Shown: positions 57,422 through 64,000 of the stretch, in pieces
How the letters are laid out: each line of letters begins with the position of its first letter
How positions within the stretch are numbered: position 1 is the first letter of the stretch
Assembly: GCF_020991005.1 (NCBI RefSeq)
Contig: NZ_JAJLLW010000007.1
Coordinates: forward strand, 1-64,000
Direction of reading: 5' to 3'
DNA from: Halomonas sp. CUBES01
GTDB lineage: Bacteria > Pseudomonadota > Gammaproteobacteria > Pseudomonadales > Halomonadaceae
Length of the DNA: 64,000 nucleotides
Program-made: the position numbers and the translations under genes
The notes under the pieces: generated by a model
Databases searched by the model: none
What the model was told of the DNA's origin: nothing
What the model saw: only the letters and a program-made list of their open reading frames with translations

Positions 57422-58426
57422 ATGACAGTAAGAGTAGCGATTAACGGCTTTGGCCGCATCGGCCGCAACGTCCTTCGCGCCCTGTACGAAAACGGCTACC
57501 GTGATCGCCTGCAGGTAGTGGCCATCAACGATCTGGGCGATCCGTCGCTCAATTCCCACCTGTTGCGCCACGATAGCGTTCACGGCCACTTCCCCTATGC
57601 GGTTGATCATGACGCGGAAAGCATCAGCGTCGACGGCGACCGCATCGCCATCTCCTCCGAGCGGGATCCTGCTAAATTGCCCTGGGCGTCGATGGACATC
57701 GATATCGTCATGGAATGCACCGGCTTATTCACCAAGCGTGAAGCGGCAGCCAAGCATATTGAGGCGGGTGCCAAGCGCGTATTGATCTCGGCCCCTAGCC
57801 CCGATGCCGATGCAATGATTGTGTACGGCGTCAATGAAGAGACGCTCACCGCCGACCATAAAGTGGTCTCGAATGCCTCCTGCACAACGAACTGCCTGGC
57901 GCCGGTCGCTAAAGCGTTGAACGATGCCGTGGGTATCGAGAATGGCCTGATGACGACGGTGCATGCCTATACCAATGACCAGAATCTATCGGATGTCTAT
58001 CACACTGACCCCTACCGGGCGCGCAGTGCAACCCAGTCGATGATTCCGACCAAGACCGGCGCCGCGGCTGCCGTCGGCAAGGTGCTGCCCGAGCTTGAAG
58101 GTAAATTCGATGGCCTGGCGGTTCGCGTGCCGGTGATCAACGTCTCACTGGTGGACCTGACCTTCACCGCTGGCCGTGACACCACTGCAGACGAGATCAA
58201 CGCGGTTGTTGAAAAAGCGGCTGTCGATTCACCGGTCATGGCGGTCAACGCCCAGCCATTGGTGTCTATTGATTTCAACCACGACGCCAACTCGTCCACG
58301 TTTGATACCAACCATACCCGCGTGAACGGGCGGCTGGTGAAAATCATGGCCTGGTACGACAACGAGTGGGGCTTCTCCAACCGCATGCTGGATACCGCCG
58401 AAGCCATGCAGGCCGCCGCCAAGTAA
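57422..58426 (+). CDS. gap: Glyceraldehyde-3-phosphate dehydrogenase (type I)
   Basis: 334-aa NAD-dependent enzyme of glycolysis/gluconeogenesis. Rossmann motif [13 protein letters not shown], aspartate D37 in AINDLGDP that favours NAD, catalytic cysteine C154 in [12 protein letters not shown], and the C-terminal [20 protein letters not shown]-like site is absent; GAGGTG lies upstream. Not the erythrose-4-phosphate type, which has TTNCIIP. Divergent from pyruvate kinase, convergent with the LacI regulator. Confidence 0.95.
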   Translation: MTVRVAINGFGRIGRNVLRALYENGYRDRLQVVAINDLGDPSLNSHLLRHDSVHGHFPYAVDHDAESISVDGDRIAISSERDPAKLPWASMDIDIVMECTGLFTKREAAAKHIEAGAKRVLISAPSPDADAMIVYGVNEETLTADHKVVSNASCTTNCLAPVAKALNDAVGIENGLMTTVHAYTNDQNLSDVYHTDPYRARSATQSMIPTKTGAAAAVGKVLPELEGKFDGLAVRVPVINVSLVDLTFTAGRDTTADEINAVVEKAAVDSPVMAVNAQPLVSIDFNHDANSSTFDTNHTRVNGRLVKIMAWYDNEWGFSNRMLDTAEAMQAAAK

Positions 58427-58436
58427 CATCTCCCTC

Positions 58437-59486
58437 TCAAGGGCAGGTGTCGCCGGGCAGTAGCTCCGTCTTGAGCAGCTGCTGCTCGGCAGGCAGGTGA
58501 CCCAGAATCATCTGCGCCGCGACTCGGCCCTTGCCCACGCTATCCTGGCGCACGGTGGTCAATCGTGGCGCCCGGTACTGGCCCTCTGCAATGCCATCAA
58601 AGCCGGTAATGCGTAAATCCTCCGGCACCCTAATGCCGCGCTGCTCAGCAAGCGTCAGCGCCGTGAGCGCAATGCGATCCGACATGCACAGCAGCAGGTC
58701 GGGGCGCAGGTGCGCGGGCTGATCGAACAGCTCGGCCAGCACCGGGCTGCACACCTCGAAGGTATTCTCCTCAATATTCCATAGCGGCACCGCGCCGGGC
58801 GTTATGCCGTGTTCTTCAAGCGCCTCATAAAAGCCTGCCAGCCTCGCGCGGCTGATGGTGCTGGTGCTTGGCAGCATGGTATGGGCGGCCGTCACGCGGC
58901 CATTGCAGGGCTCGACGGTCAGTCTCAGGTTGATGATCGCCGGGCGCTCAGGGCGTTGCTTCAGCGCGTGGCTGGCAATCTGGTAGCTGGCTTCGGTGTC
59001 GTCGATATGCACCGTCGGGCAGCCTTCCACGTCAAAATCCACCGACACCAGCGGGCGCTGGAACGGTAAACGTTGCAGTAGCTGATTGTTGGGCATCAGG
59101 CCGTAGACGATAAAACCGTCGGCAATGTTGGCCGAGCCTGGGGGCTGCGAGTCGTGGCCGCGCCCCGGCAGCAACAGGAGTGTATGACCATGGGCGTCGA
59201 GTACTTCGGCGACGCCGGATAGAAATTCGCTGGCGACGGCGTCATTCAGGCTGTAGGTGAGGCTTTCCGCCAGCACCACGGCGACGATGCGTGAGCGCCC
59301 GGTGCGCAGGCTGCGGGCCTTGGCGTCGGGGCCGCCATAGCCCAGGCGGGAAGCTTCGCTGAGGATGCGCTCGCGAAGTGTGGGGGAAAGCTGGTCCGGC
59401 CGGTTGAACGCGTTGGAAATAGTGGCAGTCGAGACGCCGAGTTCACGGGCAAGGTCCTTGAGCGTCATTCGGCGTGGTGGTGTCAC
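58437..59486 (-). CDS. LacI family transcriptional regulator of the alpha-glucoside operon
   Basis: 349-aa repressor. Helix-turn-helix MTLKDLARELGVSTATISNAF, hinge RSLRTGRSRIVAV, then a periplasmic-binding-like sensor domain with DGFIVYGLMP and ITGFDGIAEG. GTG 59486 has AGGAT upstream; ATG 59468 is a shorter option. It follows the aglK-like gene on the same strand after 136 nt, so it most likely controls the sugar uptake operon; the ligand is not readable. Confidence 0.87.
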   Translation of the reverse strand: MTPPRRMTLKDLARELGVSTATISNAFNRPDQLSPTLRERILSEASRLGYGGPDAKARSLRTGRSRIVAVVLAESLTYSLNDAVASEFLSGVAEVLDAHGHTLLLLPGRGHDSQPPGSANIADGFIVYGLMPNNQLLQRLPFQRPLVSVDFDVEGCPTVHIDDTEASYQIASHALKQRPERPAIINLRLTVEPCNGRVTAAHTMLPSTSTISRARLAGFYEALEEHGITPGAVPLWNIEENTFEVCSPVLAELFDQPAHLRPDLLLCMSDRIALTALTLAEQRGIRVPEDLRITGFDGIAEGQYRAPRLTTVRQDSVGKGRVAAQMILGHLPAEQQLLKTELLPGDTCP

Positions 59487-59545
59487 GGGATATCCTATGC
59501 AGGCTAATTGTTAAGCGTCCACGCGCAAGAATACCGACACACGCC

Positions 59546-59593
59546 GCGCCACGACAAGGTAGACACAAGACACCTTGCCGAGGCGCGTGGCGC
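59546..59593. repeat. Inverted repeat between the sugar ABC ATPase and LacI genes
   Basis: Nested arms: an 8-bp outer pair (59546-59553 with 59586-59593) and a 6-bp inner pair (59555-59560 with 59572-59577). No T-tract. It may attenuate read-through from the operon into the regulator gene or act as an mRNA stabiliser. Confidence 0.4.
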
Positions 59594-59622
59594 TATGGTG
59601 AACGATGGTCAGGGCGCGCTGC

Positions 59623-60729
59623 TTAAGCGGCGTGCCGCTGGGCAGGCAAGTCTAACGCGGCGCCGTGCTCGTCGAACAGGTGAACATTCTGGGTGTCCGG
59701 TACCAGGGCGACAAACTGGCCTTCTTCCCATTGGCTTGGCGCTTCGCTGCGATGGATCAGCAGCGTATCACCTTCCTTGGGATCCAGATAAACGTAAACT
59801 TCGTTACCCAGGTATTCGACGTTGACCACTTCAAAGCGGTTGTCGCCCGAGGGCTCTGCCAGACGCAGGTGCTCAGGGCGCACGCCCAACGTCAGTGCCG
59901 CGCTTGATGGCAGCCCCTGGGCGTTCTGGGGCAGGGCTAGCTCGCCCACGCCGGCAGCGTGTATCCGGCAGCCCTGGTCGTCGCTGGCCAACAGCTGGGC
60001 GGGCATGAAATTCATGGTGGGTGAGCCGATAAACCCGGCAACGAACTTGGTAGCTGGGCGCTGATAAAGCTCTTGAGGGCTGCCCACCTGCTCGACGTGG
60101 CCGCCGTTGAGGACCACGATCTTGTCGGCAAGCGTCATGGCCTCTACCTGATCATGGGTCACGTAGATCATCGTGGAGCCGAGACGATTATGCAGCCGGG
60201 CGATTTCGTTGCGCATCTGCACCCGGAGTGAGGCGTCCAGGTTGGAGAGCGGTTCGTCAAACAGCAGAATGCGCGGCTCGCGGGCCATGGCGCGGCCCAT
60301 GGCGACCCGCTGGCGCTGGCCGCCGGAGAGGGCCTTGGGTTTGCGGTGCAGCAGCTCTTCCAGCTGCAGGATTCTGGCGGTGCTCATCACCCGGTCGTGG
60401 ATCGTCTCGTTCGACGTCTTGGCAAGCTTGAGGCCAAACGCCATGTTGTCGTAGACGGTCATGTGCGGGTAAAGCGCATAGGACTGAAAGACCATGCCAA
60501 CGCCGCGTTCGCGCGGGGGGAGGTCGTTGACCACGGTGTCGCCGATGCGCAGATCCCCATCGGTGATCGATTCCAGACCGGCGATCAGGCGAAGCAGGGT
60601 CGACTTGCCGCAGCCTGACGGGCCGACGAAGACCACGAATTCACCATCGCCGATGTCGAGATCGACGTCGTCGATGATGTGGTCACGGCCAAACACCTTG
60701 TTGATTTTTTCAAGCTTTACACTTGCCAT
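59623..60729 (-). CDS. Sugar ABC transporter ATP-binding protein (MalK/UgpC/AglK type)
   Basis: 368-aa ATPase of the carbohydrate importers. Walker A GPSGCGKST near residue 36, signature LSGGQRQRVAMGRA, Walker B ILLFDEPLSN, and a C-terminal regulatory TOBE domain from about 235 (GVRPEHLRLAE). AAGGAG precedes ATG 60729. It is the last transport gene of the operon and pairs with the two permeases upstream. Confidence 0.93.
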   Translation of the reverse strand: MASVKLEKINKVFGRDHIIDDVDLDIGDGEFVVFVGPSGCGKSTLLRLIAGLESITDGDLRIGDTVVNDLPPRERGVGMVFQSYALYPHMTVYDNMAFGLKLAKTSNETIHDRVMSTARILQLEELLHRKPKALSGGQRQRVAMGRAMAREPRILLFDEPLSNLDASLRVQMRNEIARLHNRLGSTMIYVTHDQVEAMTLADKIVVLNGGHVEQVGSPQELYQRPATKFVAGFIGSPTMNFMPAQLLASDDQGCRIHAAGVGELALPQNAQGLPSSAALTLGVRPEHLRLAEPSGDNRFEVVNVEYLGNEVYVYLDPKEGDTLLIHRSEAPSQWEEGQFVALVPDTQNVHLFDEHGAALDLPAQRHAA

Positions 60730-60797
60730 GGGTGACTCCTTGCCAACCTCAGACATCTGGGCCTGGGTTGGCCTGTTGTTGTGGTTAAACGTAGCGC

Positions 60798-62444
60798 TTA
60801 GCCGACGCGCATGAAGGCCGCCTGGTACGCAGGGAGCGTCAGTCGGTCGTCATCGCGCTGATAGGTGAAGTCGTGGCCGTCGAGATCCGCAGAGACCGTG
60901 ACCGGCAGGGTGGTCTGCTGCTCGTGGCCGGTCAGGTTGAAGACACACAGCAGGGTGTCGTCGCCGTGCTGGCGAGTAAAGCCCAGCAGGTCATGGCCGA
61001 CGTCGACCAGCGTCAAGTCGCCGTCAAATAGCGCGGCATGCCGGCGGCGAAACGCCAGCAGCCGCCGAGTGGCGTTGAGCGTGGACGAGGAAATGTCCTC
61101 TTGCTGGCTGACGGCCAATTCGCGGTGGCGCGGGGCCACCGGCAGCCAGGGTTCAACGCTTGAGAAGCCCGCCTGGGCCGAGTTGTCCCAGGGCATCGGC
61201 GTGCGGCAGCCGTCGCGGCCCTTGAACTCGGGCCATAGCACCTTGCCGTAGGGATCCTGAATGCGCTCGAACGGTACGTCGGCCTCGGGTAGCCCCAGCT
61301 CTTCACCCTGGTAAAGGCAGACGCTGCCGCGCAGGGAAAAGAGCATTGCCAGGGCGATCTTCGGGTAGGCCTCAGCATGCTCGTCATCGCCCCAGCGTGT
61401 GGCGCTGCGCACCACATCGTGATTCGACGTGGCCCAGCAAGGCCAGGCATCGCCGGCCAGGCGTTGGAAGCGCTCGATCACCTCGCGCAGGTATTGGGCG
61501 GAATGCGGCTTGTTGAGGAGGTCGAAGGTGTAGGCCATGTGCAGCTTGTCGCCCCCGGCGGTGTATTCCGCCATGCGTTCGAGGGGGTTGTCATCGCCGA
61601 TTTCCCCCACCGTGGTGGTGCCGGGGTATTCGTCCATCAGCGCGCGCAGATCCTTGAGAAAGTCGAGGTTCTCCGGGCGGCTGAGGTCGTAGACGTGGCG
61701 CTGCCAGGTATACGGGTTGGTGTCCGGCGCGCCCAGGGTCTTGGCTTCCCCCTTGGGCACCGGCGGGTTGTCGCGCAGCTCGGGGTCGTGAAAGTAGAAG
61801 TTGACGGTATCCAGGCGGAAGCCGTCGACGCCCAGATCCAGCCAGAAGCGCATGTTGTCGAGCTGGGCCTGACGAGCCTCTGGGTGGTGGAAATTGACAT
61901 CCGGCTGGCTGGTCAGAAAGTTGTGCATGTAGTACTGCTGACGGCGCGAGTCGAAGGTCCACGCCGGGCCGCCAAAGATCGACAGCCAGTTGTTGGGTGG
62001 GGTGCCGTCGGGCTTTGGGTCGGCCCAGACGAACCAGTCGGCCTTCGGGTTGGTGCGATCCTGGCGACTTTCCTGAAACCAGGGGTGCTGATCCGAGGTG
62101 TGGCTGATGACCTGGTCGATCATCACCTTCAGACCCAGCTGGTGGGCGCGGGCCAGCAGTGTCTTGAAGTCGTCCAGGGTGCCGAACATCGGGTCAACAT
62201 CGCAGTAGTCGCTGATGTCGTAGCCAAAGTCGAGCATGGGCGAGGTGAAAAACGGCGACAGCCAGATACCGTCGACGTTGAGCGAGGCGACGTAGTCGAG
62301 CTTTTCGGTAATGCCCCGTAAGTCGCCAACGCCGTCGCCGCGGCTGTCCATGAAGCTGCGCGGGTAGATCTGATAGATGACGCCGCCGCGCCACCAGTTG
62401 TTCGTGTCGTGGGTATCTTGCATCGTTGAGTCCGTTGATAACAT
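60798..62444 (-). CDS. Alpha-glucosidase, glycoside hydrolase family 13
   Basis: 548-aa cytoplasmic exo-acting glucosidase. Catalytic residues: nucleophile D212 (DGFRLDTVN), acid/base E281 (TVGEIGDD) and D343 (SNHDVVR). The spacing matches the characterised Halomonas H11 enzyme HaG as I recall it (D202, E271, D333), offset by ten. It opens WWRGGVIYQIYPRSF. It lies between permease and ATPase genes, so imported alpha-glucosides such as maltose or sucrose-type sugars would be split inside the cell. Confidence 0.92.
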   Translation of the reverse strand: MLSTDSTMQDTHDTNNWWRGGVIYQIYPRSFMDSRGDGVGDLRGITEKLDYVASLNVDGIWLSPFFTSPMLDFGYDISDYCDVDPMFGTLDDFKTLLARAHQLGLKVMIDQVISHTSDQHPWFQESRQDRTNPKADWFVWADPKPDGTPPNNWLSIFGGPAWTFDSRRQQYYMHNFLTSQPDVNFHHPEARQAQLDNMRFWLDLGVDGFRLDTVNFYFHDPELRDNPPVPKGEAKTLGAPDTNPYTWQRHVYDLSRPENLDFLKDLRALMDEYPGTTTVGEIGDDNPLERMAEYTAGGDKLHMAYTFDLLNKPHSAQYLREVIERFQRLAGDAWPCWATSNHDVVRSATRWGDDEHAEAYPKIALAMLFSLRGSVCLYQGEELGLPEADVPFERIQDPYGKVLWPEFKGRDGCRTPMPWDNSAQAGFSSVEPWLPVAPRHRELAVSQQEDISSSTLNATRRLLAFRRRHAALFDGDLTLVDVGHDLLGFTRQHGDDTLLCVFNLTGHEQQTTLPVTVSADLDGHDFTYQRDDDRLTLPAYQAAFMRVG

Positions 62445-62453
62445 GAAAAGTCC

Positions 62454-63296
62454 TTAGCCCTTGACCGCGCCGGCGGTAAGCCCTGACACGATGCGCCGCT
62501 GGAAGATGATCACCAGCACCACGAGTGGCACGGTGACGATCACGGAAGCGGCCATGATGGGCCCCCAGGGAAGCTCGTAGGCGCTGCCGCCGGACAGCAG
62601 GGCAATCGCCACCGGGACGGTGCGCTGGGCGTCGGTCAGGGTGAAGGTGAGTGCAAACAGGAATTCGTTCCACGCGGCAATGAAGGCAAGCAGGCCGGTC
62701 GTCGCCATGGCGGGCCACATCAGCGGCAGAAACACCTTGGTGATGGTGATCCACGGCGTGGCGCCGTCCATGATGGCGGCTTCCTCGAGCTCCATGGGCA
62801 GCTGTTTCATGAAGGTGGTCAGCACCCACACCGTGAAGGGCAGCGTGAAAATGGTGTAACTCAGGATCAGGCCGGCGGGGTTGTTATAAAGGTTGAGCGT
62901 ACGGATGACCTCAAACAGCCCGGAAAGCACCGCGACCTGGGGAAACATCGACACCCCGAGGATCACCAGCAGTACCGTCGAGCGCCCGCGAAAGCGCACG
63001 CGGCCCAGCGCATAGGAGGCCGTAATGCCCAGCAGCAGAGCGATGAACACCACGCTGACGGCAACCACAATGGAGTTGAAAATCGCCTTTAGAAAGCTCG
63101 ACTGGGTGAGTACCTGGGCGTAGTTGCCCAGGTGCCAGGTGGAGGGCCAGAGTTCAACCTTGAAGAGATCGCCGGAAGGTTTGAGCGACGTAATCACGGC
63201 GTAATAAAACGGAAAGACGGCGTAGACCATGATCAGCGCGATCAGCGCCCAGAAACCGACCCGTTTGGCTACTTTGCCCAGCTGACGTTGGGTCAT
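62454..63296 (-). CDS. Carbohydrate ABC transporter permease (MalG/AglG type)
   Basis: 280-aa inner-membrane permease with six helices. The EAA loop, which docks the ATPase, is EEAAIMDGATPWITI followed by PLMWPA. Overlaps the upstream permease gene by 4 nt (ATGA) and precedes the glucosidase by 9 nt. GGGAGGTG site upstream of the ATG. Confidence 0.93.
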   Translation of the reverse strand: MTQRQLGKVAKRVGFWALIALIMVYAVFPFYYAVITSLKPSGDLFKVELWPSTWHLGNYAQVLTQSSFLKAIFNSIVVAVSVVFIALLLGITASYALGRVRFRGRSTVLLVILGVSMFPQVAVLSGLFEVIRTLNLYNNPAGLILSYTIFTLPFTVWVLTTFMKQLPMELEEAAIMDGATPWITITKVFLPLMWPAMATTGLLAFIAAWNEFLFALTFTLTDAQRTVPVAIALLSGGSAYELPWGPIMAASVIVTVPLVVLVIIFQRRIVSGLTAGAVKG

Positions 63297-64000
63297 GCGT
63301 CACCTCCCAGTTGCAGTTGCTTGCGGCCGACATACAGGTAGGCGACGGTCGCTAGAGCAATAATCAGGAACAGCAGGGTGGACGCCGCGCTGCCATAGCC
63401 GACGTCCTGGAATTCAACCAGTTGCTGGCGGGCGTACACCGACATGGACATGGTGCTGGTGGAGTTGGAGGTCAGCACGTAGATGACATCGAACACCCGC
63501 AGTGCGTCGAGCAGGCGGAAAATCACCGCGACCATCAGCGCGGGCGTGATCAGCGGCAGGGTCACCTTGAAGAACACCCGTACCGGATGAATGCCGTCTA
63601 CCTCGGCGGCCTCGTAGCAATCCTTGGGCAGCATCTGCAGGGCGGCAAGCACCAGCAGGGCAACAAACGGGATGGTTTTCCAGACGTCGACCATGATCAC
63701 CGCCCACATGGAGTAGGTGGCGCTGGCGGTCCAGGCGATGGGGTCGTCGATGACGCCAATCCCCATCAGCATGTGGTTGATGATGCCGAACTGGTCGTTG
63801 AGCATCCACGCCCACATCTGTGCCGAGACAATGGTGGGGATCGCCCAGGGAATCAGCACGGCGGCACGCACAATGGTGCGCCCTTTAAACTCCGCATTGA
63901 GAATCAGCGCAACGATGACGCCAAAGACAACCTCAAGCGATACCGACACCACTGAGAAGTAGACGGTATTCCATACCGACTGCCACCACACGGGGTCGGC
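63293..64000 (-). CDS. Carbohydrate ABC transporter permease (MalF/AglF type), 5' end outside window
   Basis: 235 residues are visible; the frame is open through the window edge, so the N-terminus is missing. EAA loop EAAEVDGIHPVRVFF followed by LPLITPA. Membrane helices continue to the C-terminus. It is the partner permease of the MalG-like protein; the binding-protein gene is expected further upstream, beyond position 64000. Confidence 0.9.
   Translation of the reverse strand, partial: ADPVWWQSVWNTVYFSVVSVSLEVVFGVIVALILNAEFKGRTIVRAAVLIPWAIPTIVSAQMWAWMLNDQFGIINHMLMGIGVIDDPIAWTASATYSMWAVIMVDVWKTIPFVALLVLAALQMLPKDCYEAAEVDGIHPVRVFFKVTLPLITPALMVAVIFRLLDALRVFDVIYVLTSNSTSTMSMSVYARQQLVEFQDVGYGSAASTLLFLIIALATVAYLYVGRKQLQLGGDA

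Noticed and set aside
57422..58426. Erythrose-4-phosphate dehydrogenase (epd) as the identity of gap
   Set aside because: The active-site segment is TTNCLAP, not the TTNCIIP form I know from Epd.

Overview
This 64 kb window reads as an ordinary, densely coded chromosome segment from a moderately halophilic gammaproteobacterium, most likely Halomonas or a close relative (Halomonadaceae). The evidence is the high-GC gene set: RlmM, EpmC, RimK/RimB, a PA0069-type radical SAM protein, DUF3549, DUF2797 and DUF5924 proteins of the Pseudomonas/Halomonas kind, a fruBKA operon with a large EIIA-HPr-EI fusion, a PutA/PutP pair, and an alpha-glucosidase/ABC sugar module of the type known from Halomonas. 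I saw no tRNA, rRNA, insertion sequence, prophage or CRISPR array.

Layout. 1-7.2 kb: housekeeping genes (rlmM, tusA, a MATE exporter with a DUF3080 lipoprotein, epmC, a TatD nuclease) with small unknowns. 7.4-17.6 kb: fatty-acid activation and oxidation (an AlkK-like acyl-CoA ligase, fadB, fadA), interrupted by the ABC-F protein uup, a universal stress protein, a MarR regulator and a DUF5924 membrane protein. 17.6-20.3 kb: a histone-deacetylase-like amidohydrolase, a flavodoxin-like reductase, a DCC thiol protein and a PEBP-family protein. 20.5-26.7 kb: a SUF iron-sulfur assembly operon, sufR-sufBCD-sufS-sufT. 26.7-31.7 kb: sanA, a helical unknown, rimB-rimK, DUF3549, yqcC and ompW. 32-38.3 kb: proline catabolism (putP, putA) with an AraC-type regulator upstream. 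38.3-46.4 kb: small membrane and signalling proteins, nadK with a metallophosphatase, a rhomboid protease, yeaC with a DUF2797 protein, and a radical SAM protein with a winged-helix protein. 46.5-58.4 kb: central sugar metabolism (pgi, fruBKA, divergent cra/fruR, mgsA, pyk, gap). 58.4-64 kb: a LacI regulator and an alpha-glucoside uptake and hydrolysis operon, cut by the window end.

Several regulatory sites fit their neighbours. Two Cra/FruR-type operators lie between fruB and cra. HexR-like palindromes lie between pyk and gap and upstream of pgi. A Fur-like box, and a promoter overlapping an IscR type-1-like site, precede sufR. A PsrA-like site precedes fadBA. Two opposed DnaA boxes lie upstream of yqcC.

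I did not find a clear undescribed multi-gene system. The best leads are two intergenic plus-strand terminators preceded by the same 12-mer (possible sister small RNAs), a small protein that looks like a DEDDh exonuclease fold lacking its first catalytic aspartate, an unknown protein with an internal two-fold repeat, and a FruB with a duplicated EIIA-like domain. All functional calls rest on reading the sequence and family knowledge; no database search was run.
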